Shown here in pieces: positions 39,278 through 49,884 of a DNA stretch of 64,000 nt. Position numbers and translations under genes: made by a program. The DNA lies in assembly GCF_051020975.1 (NCBI RefSeq), contig NW_027478169.1, positions 7,254,001-7,318,000 on the forward strand, given 5' to 3'. The notes below the pieces were generated by a model. It searched no databases and had not been told where the DNA came from. It was given only the letters and a program-made list of their open reading frames with translations. Position 1 is the first letter of the stretch. Every line of letters begins with the position of its first letter. The stretch comes from Osmia lignaria lignaria. Lineage: Eukaryota; Arthropoda; Insecta; Hymenoptera; Megachilidae.

Positions 39278-39599
39278 TCAGATGCGTAGTTCTCGAGATA
39301 TATCAAGATATTTAAAAGTTCCGAAGCCGCACCAACATAATAGAGATACAGAAACACCGTGGCCCCTCTCTTTGAGATAACTCTGCACTATTGCGAGCTG
39401 GAAATGCCACTTCCAGTTTAGCTGTGCAGAAGAAGAACAACAAGAAGAAGAAATATCTCGAAATATGTCCGTCAGGCCCCTTCCCTTGAGATAAATCTGC
39501 AAATATCTCGGAAACGAAGCGAGCTATGGTAAAATGTTAAGAGACCATTTTTGTAGAGAATTACGTTTCCTACTTTTTATGTTCTATGATATTTTTTGA

Positions 39600-39751
39600 T
39601 CAGACGCGTAGTTCTCGAGATATATCAAGATATTTAAAAGTTCCGAAGCCGCACCAACATAATAGAGATACAGAAACACCGTGGCCCCTTTCTTTGAGAT
39701 AACTCTGCACTATTAAGTTTCCTACTTTTTATGTTCTATGATATTTTTTGA
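39600..39751 (+). repeat. 152-bp truncated monomer
   Basis: Same deletion junction near 39714, AGACGCG head. Copy of 34342 at offset 5258. Confidence 0.9.
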
Positions 39752-40073
39752 TCAGATGCGTAGTTCTCGAGATATATCAAGATATTTAAAAGTTCCGAAG
39801 CCGCACCAACATAATAGAGATACAGAAACACCGTGGCCCTTCTCTTTGAGATAACTCTGCACTATTGCGAGCTGGAAATGCCACTTCCAGTTTAGCTGTG
39901 CAGAAAAAGAACAACAAGAAGAAGAAATATCTCGAAATATGTCCGTTAGGCCCCTTCCCTTGAGATAAATCTGCAAATATCTCGGAAACGAAGCGAGCTA
40001 TGGCAAAATGTTAAGAGACGTTTTTTGTAGAGAATTAAGTTTCCTACATTTTATGTTCTATGATATTTTTTGA

Positions 40074-40396
40074 TCAGATGCGTAGTTCTCGAGATATATC
40101 AAGATATTTAAAAGTTCCGAAGCCGCACCAACAATAATAGAGATACAGAAACACCGTGGCCCCTTTCATTGAGATAACTCTGCACTATTGCGACCTGGAA
40201 ATGCCAGTTCCAGTTTAGCTGTGCAGAAGAAGAACAACAAGAAGAAGAAATATCTCGAAATATGTCTGTCAGGCCCCTTCCCTTGAGATATATCTGCAAA
40301 TATCTCGGAAACGAAGCGAGCTATGGCAAAATGTTAAGAGACCTTTTTTGTAGAGAATTAAGTTTCCTACTTTTTATGTTCTATGATATTTTTTGA
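40074..40396 (+). repeat. 323-bp monomer (1-bp insertion)
   Basis: Same insertion with GCGACCTGG; CCAGTTCCAG replaces CCACTTCCAG. It closes composite-unit copy 3. Confidence 0.88.
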
Positions 40397-40479
40397 TCAG
40401 ATGCGTAGTTCTCGAGATATATCAAGATATTTAAAAGTTCCGAAGCCGCACCAACATAATAGAGATACAGAAACACCGT

Positions 40480-40643
40480 GGCCCCTTTCTTTGAGATAAC
40501 TCTGCACTAGTGCGAGCCGCAAATGCCACTTCCAGCTTAGCTGTGCAGAAGAAGAACAACAAGAAGAAGAAATATCTCGAAATATGTCCGTCAGGCCCCT
40601 TCCCTTGAGATAAATCTGCAAATATCTCGGAAACGAAGCGAGC
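40480..40643 (+). repeat. Ancient internal duplication inside the monomer (114-bp offset)
   Basis: The 27 bp at 40480-40506 and the 27 bp at 40594-40620 align with only three mismatches: both read GGCCCCTT, then CTTTGAGATAA or CCTTGAGATAA, then a TCTGCA end. Beyond that, GCGAGC follows in both arms (40512 and 40638, offset 126), so the second arm carries about 12 extra bases. The 322-bp unit therefore seems partly built from two copies of a shorter ancestor. Because 114 is divisible by 3, the same relation appears as a repeated YLKG/YLKE stretch in the minus-strand frame. Confidence 0.85.
40547..40572 (+). repeat. GAA/AAC triplet tract inside the monomer
   Basis: A purine-rich tract of GAA units broken by AACAAC lies here in the reference copy and at the same place in nearly every monomer. 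It is the source of the Ser/Cys-rich stretch in minus-strand translations. Block 2 copies often read AGCACAACAAGAAC instead. Slippage between its flanking GAAGAAGAA runs explains the 15-bp deletion in the 307-bp monomers. Confidence 0.85.
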
Positions 40644-41684
40644 TATGGCAAAATGTTAAGAGACCTTTTTTGTAGAGAATTAAGTTTCCTACTTTTTATG
40701 TTCTATGATATTTTTTGATCAGATGCGTAGTTCTCGAGATATATCAAGATATTTAAAAGTTCCGAAGCCGCACCAACATAATAGAGATACAGAAACACCG
40801 TGGCCCCTTTCTTTGAGATAACTCTGCACTAGTGCGAGCCGCAAATGCCACTTCCAGCTTAGCTGTGCAGAAGAAGAACAACAAGAAGAAGAAATATCTC
40901 GAAATATGTCCGTCAGGCCCCTTCCCTTGAGATAAATCTGCAAATATCTCGGAAACGAAGCGAGCTATGGCAAAATGTTAAGAGACCTTTTTTGTAGAGA
41001 ATTAAGTTTCCTACTTTTTATGTTCTATGATATTTTTTGATCAGATGCGTAGTTCTCGAGATATATCAAGATATTTAAAAGTTCCGAAGCCGCACCAACA
41101 TAATAGAGATACAGAAACACCGTGGCCCCTTTCTTTGAGATAACTCTGCACTATTGCGAGGTGCAAATGCCACTTCCAGCTTAGCTGTGCAGAAGAAGAA
41201 CAACAAGAAGAAGAAATATCTCGAAATATGTCCGTCAGGCCCGTTCCTTTGAGCTGAATCTGCAAATATCTCGGAAACGAAGCGAGCTATGGCAAAATGT
41301 TAAGAGACCTTTTTTGTAGAGAATTAAGTTTCCTACTTTTTATGTTCTATGATATTTTTTGATCAGATGCGTAGTTCTCGAGATATATCAAGATATTTAA
41401 AAGTTCCGAAGCCGCACCAACATAATAGAGATACAGAAACACTGTGGCCCCTTTCTTTGAGATAACTCTGCACTAGTGCGAGCCACAAATGCCACTTCCA
41501 GCTTAGCTGTGCAGAAGAAGAACAACAAGAAGAAGAAATATCTCGAAATATGTCCGTCAGGCCCCTTCCCTTGAGATAAATCTGCAAATATCTCGGAAAC
41601 GAAGCGAGCTATGGCAAAATGTTAAGAGACCTTTTTTGTAGAGAATTAAGTTTCCTACTTTTTATGTTCTATGATATTTTTTGA

Positions 41685-42007
41685 TCAGATGCGTAGTTCT
41701 CGAGATATATCAAGATATTTAAAAGTTCCGAAGCCGCACCAACAATAATAGAGATACAGAAACACCGTGGCCCCTTTCATTGAGATAACTCTGCACTATT
41801 GCGACCTGGAAATGCCACTTCCAGTTTAGCTGTGCAGAAGAAGAACAACAAGAAGAAGAAATATCTCGAAATATGTCTGTCAGGCCCCTTCCCTTGAGAT
41901 ATATCTGCAAATATCTCGGAAACGAAGCGAGCTATGGCAAAATGTTAAGAGACCTTTTTTGTAGAGAATTAAGTTTCCTACTTTTTATGTTCTATGATAT
42001 TTTTTGA
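41685..42007 (+). repeat. 323-bp monomer (1-bp insertion)
   Basis: Same insertion and linked variants as 37208; followed by the 320-bp monomer. Confidence 0.88.
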
Positions 42008-42327
42008 TCAGATGCGTAGTTCTCGAGATATATCGATATTTAAAAGTTCCGAAGCCGCACCAACATAATAGAGATACAGAAACACCGTGGCCCCTTTCTT
42101 TGAGATAACTCTGCACTATTGCGAGCTGTAAATGCCACTTCCGGCTTAGCTGTGCAGAAGAAGGACAACAAGAAGAAGAAATATCTCGAAATATGTCCGT
42201 CAGGCCCCTTCCCTTGAGATAAATCTGCAAATATCTCGGAAACGAAGCGAGCTATGGCAAAATGTTAAGAGACCTTTTTTGTAGAGAATTAAGTTTCCTA
42301 CTTTTTATGTTCTATGATATTTTTTGA
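42008..42327 (+). repeat. 320-bp monomer (2-bp loss in the GAGATATATC box)
   Basis: GAGATATATCAAGATATTT reads GAGATATATCGATATTT, shortening the decamer pair by 2 bp. CCGGCTTAGC and AAGGACAAC are private changes. Confidence 0.85.
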
Positions 42328-43293
42328 TCAGATGCGTAGTTCTCGAGATATATCAAGATATTTAAAAGTTCCGAAGCCGCACCAACATAATAGAGATACA
42401 GAAACACCGTGGCCCCTTTCTTTGAGATAACTCTGCACTATTGCGAGCTGCAAATGCCACCTCCAACTGAGCTGTGCAGAAGAAGAACAACAAGAAGAAG
42501 AAATATCTCGAAATATGTCCGTCAGGCCCCTTCCCTTGAGATAAATCTGCAAATATCTCGGAAACGAAGCGAGCTATGGCAAAATGTTAAGAGACCTTTT
42601 TTGTAGAGAATTAAGTTTCCTACTTTTTATGTTCTATGATATTTTTTGATCATATGCGTAGTTCTCGAGATATATCAAGATATTTAAAAGTTCCGAAGCC
42701 GCACCAACATAATAGAGATACAGAAACACCGTGGCCCCTTTCTTTGAGATAACTCTGCACTATTGCGAGCTGCAAATGCCACTTCCAGCTTAGCTGTGCA
42801 GAGGAAGAACAACAAGAAGAAGAAATATCTCGAAATATGTCCGTCAGGCCCCTTCCCTTGAGATATATCTGCAAATATCTCGGAAACGAAGCGAGGTATG
42901 GCAAAATGTTAAGAGACCTTTTTGGTAGAGAATTATGTTTCCTACAATTTATGTTCTATGATATTTTTTGATCAGAAGCGTAGTTTTCGAGATATATCGA
43001 GATATTTAAAAGTTCCGAAGCCGCACCAACATAATAGAGATACAGAAACACCGTGGCCCCTTTCTTTGAGATAACTCTGCACTAGTGCGAGCCGCAAATG
43101 CCACTTCCAGCTTAGCTGTGCAGAAGAAGTACAACAAGAAGAAGAAATATCTCGAAATATATCCGTCAGGCCCCTTCCCTTGAGATATATCTGCAAATAT
43201 CTCGGAAACGAAGCGAGCTATGGCAAAATGTTGAGAGACGTTTTTTGTAGAGAATTATGTTTCCTACAATTTATGTTCTATGATATTCTTTGA

Positions 43294-43445
43294 TCAGAAG
43301 CCTAGTTTTCGAGATATATCGAGATATTTAAAAGTTCCGAAGCCGCACCAACATAATAGAGATACAGAAACACCGCGGCCCCTTTCTTTGAGATAACTCT
43401 GCACTATTAAGTTTCCTACTTTTTATGTTCTATGATATTTTTTGA
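43294..43445 (+). repeat. 152-bp truncated monomer, other head haplotype
   Basis: Same deletion junction near 43409, AGAAGCCTAG head with CCGCGG. Last copy of this deletion before block 4. Confidence 0.9.
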
Positions 43446-43767
43446 TCAGATGCGTAGTTCTCGAGATATATCAAGATATTTAAAAGTTCCGAAGCCGCAC
43501 CAACATAATAGAGATACAGAAACACCGTGGCCCCTTTCTTTGAGATAACTCTGCGCTATTGCGAGCTGGAAATGCCACTTCCAGTTTAGCTGTGCAGAAG
43601 AAGAACAACAAGAAGAAGAAATATCTCGAAATATGTCCGTCAGGCCCAATCCTTTGAGCTGAATCTGCAAATATCTCGGAAACAATGCGAGCTATGGCAA
43701 AACGTTGAGAGACCTTTTTTGTAGGAAATTAAGTTTCCTACTATTTATGTTCTATGATATTTTTTGA

Positions 43768-46700
43768 TCAGATGCGTAGTTTTCGAGATATATGGAGATA
43801 TTTTAAGGTTCCGAAACCGCAACAACATAATAAAGATACAGAAACACCGTGGCCCCTTTCTTTGAGATAACTCTGCACTATTGCGAGCTGCAAATGCCAG
43901 TTCCAGCTTAGCTGTGCAGAAGAAGAACAACAAGAAGAAGAAATATCTCGAAATATGTCCGTCAGGCCCCTTCCCTTGAGATAAATCTGCATATATCTCG
44001 GAAACGAAGCGAGATATGGCAAAATGTTAAGAGACCTTTTTTGTAGAGAATTAAGTTTTCTACTTTTTATGTTCTACGATATTTTTTGATCAGATGCGTA
44101 GTTCTCGAGATATATCAAGATATTTAAAAGTTCCGAAGCTGCACCAATATAATAGAGGTACAGAAACACCGTGGCCTCTTTCTTTGAGATAACTCTGCAC
44201 TATTGCGAGCTGCAAATGCCACTTCCAGCTTAGCTGTGCAGAAGAAGAACAACAAGAAGAAGAAATATCTCGAAATATGTCCGTCAGGCCCCTTCCCTTG
44301 AGATAAATCTGCAAATATCTCGGAAACGAAGCGAGCTATGGCAAAATGTTAAGAGACTTTATTTGTAGAGAATTAAGTTTCCTACTTTTTATGTTCTATG
44401 ATATTTTTTGATCAGATGCGTAGTTCTCGAAATATATCAAGATATTTAAAAGTTCCGAAGCCGCACCAACATAATAGAGATACAGAAACACCGTGGCCCC
44501 TTTCTTTGAGATAACTCTGCGCTATTGCGAGCTGGTAATGCCACTTCCAGTTTAGCTGTGCAGAAGAAGAACAACAAGAAGAAGAAATATCTCGAAATAT
44601 GTCCGTCAGGCCCCTTCCCTTGAGATAAATCTGCAAATATCTCGGAAACGAAGCGAGCTATGGCAAAATCTTAAGAGACCTTTTTTGTAGAGAATTAAGT
44701 TTCCTACAAGTTACGTTCTATGTTATTTTTGGATCAGATGCGTAATTCTCGAGATATATCAAGATATTTAAAACTTCCGCAGCCGCACCAACATAATAGA
44801 GATACAGAAACACCGTGGCCCCTTTCTGTGAGATAACTCTGCACTATTGCGAGCTGCAAATGCCAGTTCGAGCTTAGCTGTGCAGGAGAAGCACAACAAG
44901 AACAAGAAATATCTCGGAATATGTCCGTCAGGCCCCTTCCCTTGAGCTAAATCTGCAAATATGTCGGAAACAATGCGAGCTATGGCAAACTATTAAGAGA
45001 CCTTTTTTGTAGGAAATTAAGTTTCCTACTATTTATGCTCTATGATATTTTTGGATCAGAGGCGTAGTTTTCGAGATATATCAAGATATTTAAAAGTTCC
45101 GAAGCCGCACCAACATAATAGAGATACAGAAACACCGTGGCCCCTTTATGTGAGATAACTCTGCACTATTGCGAGCTGCAAATGCCAGTTCCAGCTTAGC
45201 TGTGCAGAAGAAGAACAACAAGAAGAAGAAATATCTCGAAATATGTCCGTCAGGCACCTTCCCTTGAGATAAATCTGCATATATCTCGGAGACGAAGCGA
45301 GCTATGGCAAAATGTTAAGAGACCTTTTTTGTAGAGAATTAAGTTTTCTACTTTTTATGTTCTATGATATTTTTTGATCAGATGCGTAGTTCTCGAGATA
45401 TATCAAGATATTTAAAAGTTTCGAAGCTGCACCAACATAATAGATATACAGAAACACCGTGGCCCCTTTCTTTGAGATAACTCTGCACTATTGCGAGCTG
45501 CAAATGCCACTTCCAGCTTAGCTGTGCAGAAGAAGAACAACAAGAAGAAGAAATATCTCGAAATATGTCCGTCAGGCCCCTTCCCTTGAGATAAATCAGC
45601 AAATATCTCGGAAACGAAGCGAGCTATGGCAAAATGTTAAGAGACTTTATTTGTAGAGAATTAAGTTTCCTACTTTTAATGTTCTATGATATTTTTTGAT
45701 CAGATGCGTAGTTCTCGAAATATATCGAGATATTTAAAAGTTCCGAAGCCGCACCAGCATAATAGAGATACAGAAACACCGTGGCCCCTTTCTTTGAGAT
45801 AACTCTGCACTATTGCGAGCTGTAAATGCCACGTCCAGCTTAGCTGTGCAGAAGAAGAACAACAAGAAGAAGAAATATCTCGAAATATGTCCGTCAGGCC
45901 CCTTCCCTTGAGCTAAATCTGCAAATATCTCGGAAACGATGCGAGCTATGGCAAAATGTTAAGAGACCTTTTTTGTAGAGAATTAAGTTTTCTACTTTTT
46001 ATGTTCTATGATATTTTTTGATCAGATGCGTAGTTCTCGAGATATATCAAGATATTTAAAAGTTCCGAAGCTGCACCAATATAATAGAGGTACAGAAACA
46101 CCGTGGCCTCTTTCTTTGAGATAACTCTGCACTATTGCGAGCTGCAAATGCCACTTCCAGCTTAGCTGTGCAGAAGAAGAACAACAAGAAGAAGAAATAT
46201 CTCGAAATATGTCCGTCAGGCCCCTTCCCTTGAGATAAATCTGGAAATATCTCGGAAACGAAGCGAGCTACGGCAAAATGTTAAGAGACTTTATTTGTAG
46301 AGAATTAAGTTTCCTACTTTTTATGTTCTATGATATTTTTTGATCAGATGCGTAGTTCTCGAAATATATCAAGATATTTAAAAGTTCCGAAGCCGCACCA
46401 ACATAATAGAGATACAGAAACACCGTGGCACCTTTCATTGAGATAACTCTGCACTATTGCGAGCTGGAAATGCCACTTCCAGTTTAGCTGTGCAGAAGAA
46501 GAACAACAAGAAGAAGAAATATCTCGAAATATGTCCGTCAGGCCCCATCCCTTGAGATATATCTGCAAATATCTCGGAAACCAAACGAGCTATGGCAAAA
46601 TCTTAAGAGACCTTTTTTGTAGAGAATTATGTTTCCTACAATTTACGTTCTATGATATTTTTTGATCAGAAGCATAGTTTTCGAGATATATCGAGATATT

Positions 46701-49700
46701 TAAAAGTTCCGAAGCCGCACCAGCATAATAGAGATACAGAAACACCGTGGCCCCTTTCTTTGAGATAACTCTGCACTATTGCGAGCTGTAAATGCCACGT
46801 CCAGCTTAGCTGTGCAGAAGAAGAACAACAAGAAGAAGAAATATCTCGAAATATGTCCGTCAGGCCCCTTCCCTTGAGATAAATCTGCAAATATCTCGGA
46901 AACGAAGCGAGCTATGGCAAAATGTTAAGAGACCTTTTTTGTAGAGAATTAAGTTTTCTACTTTTTATGTTCTATGATATTTTTTGATCAGATGCGTAGT
47001 TCTCGAGATATATCAAGGTATTTAAAAGTTCCGAAGCCGCACCAACATAATAGAGATACAGAAACACCGTGGCCCCTTTCTTTGAGATAACTCTGCACTA
47101 TTGCGAGCTGGAAATGCCACGTCCAGCTTAGCTGTGCAGAAGAAGAACAACAAGAAGAAGAAATATCTCGAAATATGTCCGTCAGGCCCCTTCCCTTGAG
47201 GTAAATCTGCAAATATCTCGGAAACGAAGCGAGCTATGGCAAAATGTTAACAGACTTTATTTGTAGAGAATTAAGTTTCCTACTTTTTATGTTCTAAGAT
47301 ATTTTTTGATCAGATGGGTAGTTCTCGAGATATATCAAGATATTTTAAAGTTCCGAAGCCGCGCCAATATAATAGAGATACAGAAACACCGTGGCCCCTT
47401 TCTTAGAGATAACTCTGCACTATCGCGAGCTGGAAATGCCACTTCCAGTTTAGCTGTGCAGAAGAAGAACAACAAGAAGAAGAAATATCTCGAAATATGT
47501 CCGTCAGGCCCCTTCCCTTGAGATAAATCTGCAAATATCTCGGAAACGAAGCGAGCTATGGCAAAATGTTAAGAGACCTTTTTGGAGAGAATTAAGTTTC
47601 CTACTTTTTATGTTCTATGATATTTTTTGATCAGATGCGTAGTTCTCGAGATATATCAAGATATTTAAAAGTTCCGAAGCCGCACCAACATAATAGAGAT
47701 ACAGAAACACCGTGGCCCCTTGCTTTGAGATAACTCTGCGCTATTGCGAGCTGGAAATGCCACTTCCAGTTTAGCTGTGCAGAAGAAGAATAACAAGAAG
47801 AAGAAATATCTCGAAATATGTCCGTCAGGCCCCTTCCCTTGAGATAAATCTGCATATATCTCGGAAACGAAGCGAGCTATGGCAAAATGTTAAGAGACTT
47901 TATTTGTAGAGAATTAAGTTTCCTACTTTCTATGTTCTATGATATTTTTTGATCAGATGCGTAGTTCTCGAAATATATCAAGGTATTTAAAAGTTCCGAA
48001 GCCGCACCAACATAATAGAGATACAGAAACACCGTGGCCCCTTTCTTTGAGATAACTCTGCACTATTGCGAGCTGTAAATGCCACGTCCAGCTTAGCTGT
48101 GCAGAAGAAGAACTACAAGATGAAGAAATATCTCGAAATATGTCCGTCAGGCCCCTTCCCTTGAGGTAAATCTGCAAATATCTCGGAAACAAAGCGAGCT
48201 ATTGCAAAATGTTAACAGACTTTATTTGTAGAGAATTAAGTTTCGTACTTTTTATGTTCTATGATATTTTTTGATCAGATGGGTAGTTCTCGAGATATAT
48301 CAAGATATTTTAAAGTTCCGAAGCCGCACCAATATAATAGAGATACAGAAACACCGTGGCCCCTTTCTTAGAGATAACTCTGCACTATCGCGAGCTCGAA
48401 ATGCCACTTCCAGTTTAGCTGTGCAGAAGAAGAACAACAAGAAGAAGAAATATCTCGAAATATGTCCGTCAGGCCCCTTCCCTTGAGATAAATCTGCAAA
48501 TATCTCGGAAACGAAGCGAGCTATGGCAAAATGTTAAGAGACTTTATTTGTAGAGAATTAAGTTTCCTACTTTTTATGTTCTATGATATTTTTTGATCAG
48601 ATGCGTAGTTCTCGAGATATATCAAGATATTTAAAAGTTCCGAAGCCGCACCAACATAATAGAGATACAGAAACACCGTGGCCCCTTTCTTTGAGATAAC
48701 TCTGCGCTATTGCGAGCTGGTAATGCCACTTCCAGTTTAGCTGTGCAGAAGAAGAACAACAAGAAGAAGAAATATCTCGAAATATGTCCGTCAGGCCCCT
48801 TCCCTTGAGCTAAATCTGCAAATATGTCGGAAACAATGCGAGCTATGGCAAACTATTATGAGACCTTTTTTGTAGGAAATTAAGTTTCCTACTATTTATG
48901 CTCTATGATATTTTTGGATCAGAGGCGTAGTTTTCGAGATATATCAAGATATTTAAAAGTTCCGAAGCCGCACCAACATAATAGAGACACAGAAACACCG
49001 TGGCCCCTTTCTGTGAGATAACTCTGCACTATTGCGAGCTGCAAATGCCAGTTCCAGCTTAGCTGTGCAGAAGAAGCACAACAATAACAAGAAATATCTC
49101 GGAATATGTCCGTCAGGCCCCTTCCCTTGAGCTAAATCTGCAAATATCTCGGAAACGATGCGAGCTATGGCAAAATGTTAAGAGACCTTTTTTGTAGAGA
49201 ATTAAGTTTTCTACTTTTTATGTTCTATGATATTTTTTGATCAGATGCGTAGTTCTCGAGATATATCAAGATATTTAAAAGTTCCGAAGCTGCACCAATA
49301 TAATAGAGGTACAGAAACACCGTGGCCTCTTTCTTTGAGATAACTCTGCACTATTGCGAGCTGCAAATGCCACTTCCAGCTTAGCTGTGCAGAAGAAGAA
49401 CAACAAGAAGAAGAAATATCTCGAAATATGTCCGTCAGGCCCCTTCCCTTGAGATAAATCTGCAAATATCTCGGAAACGAAGCGAGCTATGGCAAAATGT
49501 TAAGAGACTTTATTTGTAGAGAATTAAGTTTCCTACTTTTTATCTTCTATGATATTTTTTGATCAGATGCGTAGTTCTCGAAATATATCAAGATATTTAA
49601 AAGTTCCGAAGCCGCACCAACATAATAGAGATACAGAAACACCGTGGCACCTTTCTTTGAGATAACTCTGCACTATTGCGAGCTGGAAATGCCACTTCCA

Positions 49701-49884
49701 GTTTAGCTGTGCAGAAGAAGAACAACAAGAAGAAGAAATATCTCGAAATATGTCCGTCAGGCCCCATCCCTTGAGATATATCTGCAAATATCTCGGAAAC
49801 CAAACGAGCTATGGCAAAATCTTAAGAGACCTTTTTTGTAGAGAATTAAGTTTCCTACTTTTTATGTTCTGTGATATTTTTTGA
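43768..49884 (+). repeat. Block 4: 19 partly diverged monomers
   Basis: Starts run every 322 bp from 43768 to 47310, then 47631 (one 321-bp copy) and every 322 to 49563. Copies at 44734, 45056 and 48919 carry block-2-like traits: TATTTTTGGATCAG heads, CAATGCGAGC, GCACAACAA tracts or the GTAGGAAA palindrome. They are mixed with monomers of the majority type. A segment around 45009-45100 recurs at 48872-48960 (offset 3863). Confidence 0.8.
47306..48596 (+). repeat. Repeated monomer pair at 965-bp spacing
   Basis: Monomers at 47310 and 48275 share GATGGGTAG, TATTTTAAAG, TTCTTAGAG and CTATCGCGAGC, marks not seen elsewhere. The 965-bp spacing is three monomers less the 1-bp loss in TTTTTGGAGAG (near 47583). 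Confidence 0.82.

Larger units (their letters stand above)
38649..40396 (+). repeat. Composite unit, copy 3
   Basis: Units 38649, 38971 (307), 39278, 39600 (152), 39752 and 40074 (323) match 33391-35138 at offset 5258. GAAACCTTTT, TTTAATACTTTTT and TTTGTTCAG around the 307-bp member are shared with 33713 and 35139. Confidence 0.88.
40397..40718 (+). repeat. Reference 322-bp monomer for internal coordinates
   Basis: This copy is close to the apparent consensus of block 3. Its order is: GATCAG head; XhoI site CTCGAG within the GAGATATATC box; CCGAAGCCGCACC; GAGATACAG; GGCCCCTTTCTTTGAGATAA; GCGAGC; CACTTCCAGC; a GAA/AAC triplet tract; AAATATCTCG; GGCCCCTTCCCTTGAGATAA; a second AAATATCTCG; GCGAGCTATGGC; then two T-runs in the tail. 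By hand count it has 66 C, 62 G and 12 CpG dinucleotides, so CpG is near expectation. Most copies also contain BclI (TGATCA) at the monomer boundary. Confidence 0.93.
41119..43445 (+). repeat. About 2.3-kb composite segment, copy 3 of 3
   Basis: Units at 41041, 41363, 41685 (323 bp), 42008 (320 bp), 42328, 42650, 42972 and 43294 (152 bp) follow copy 2 at offset 4797-4799. The CTGGAA-hairpin unit before the 323-bp unit is missing, and a different 320-bp unit stands after it, so one monomer was lost and another gained. Confidence 0.85.
22644..43767 (+). repeat. Block 3: 70 monomers with deletion-marked higher-order units
   Basis: This is the most structured part. Starts after 22644: 22966, 23288, 23440, 23747, 24069, 24391, 24543, 24865, 25188, then every 322 to 30018, 30341, 30663, 30985, 31307, 31459, every 322 to 33713, 34020, 34342, 34494, 34816, 35139, 35446, 35768, 35920, every 322 to 37208, 37531, 37853, 38175, 38497, 38649, 38971, 39278, 39600, 39752, 40074, 40397, every 322 to 41685, 42008, 42328, 42650, 42972, 43294, 43446. 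Monomers of 152, 307 and 323 bp recur in set orders, showing that multi-monomer units were amplified. The GAGGTACAG marker monomer of the other blocks is absent. Confidence 0.88.

Noticed and set aside
40436..40450. Pol III B box near GTTCCGAAGCC with T-runs as terminators
   Set aside because: One extra base breaks the GTTCGA core, no A box is evident, and T-runs are expected in A+T-rich DNA.
40630..40650. CENP-B box on the minus strand (CTTCGTT in the GAAACGAAG region)
   Set aside because: Only the first seven bases fit; the downstream CGGG core is absent.
47306..47521. Plus-strand frames at 15106, 42409, 47306 and 48271
   Set aside because: Each comes from a chance start or stop loss in single monomers and has no counterpart in most copies.
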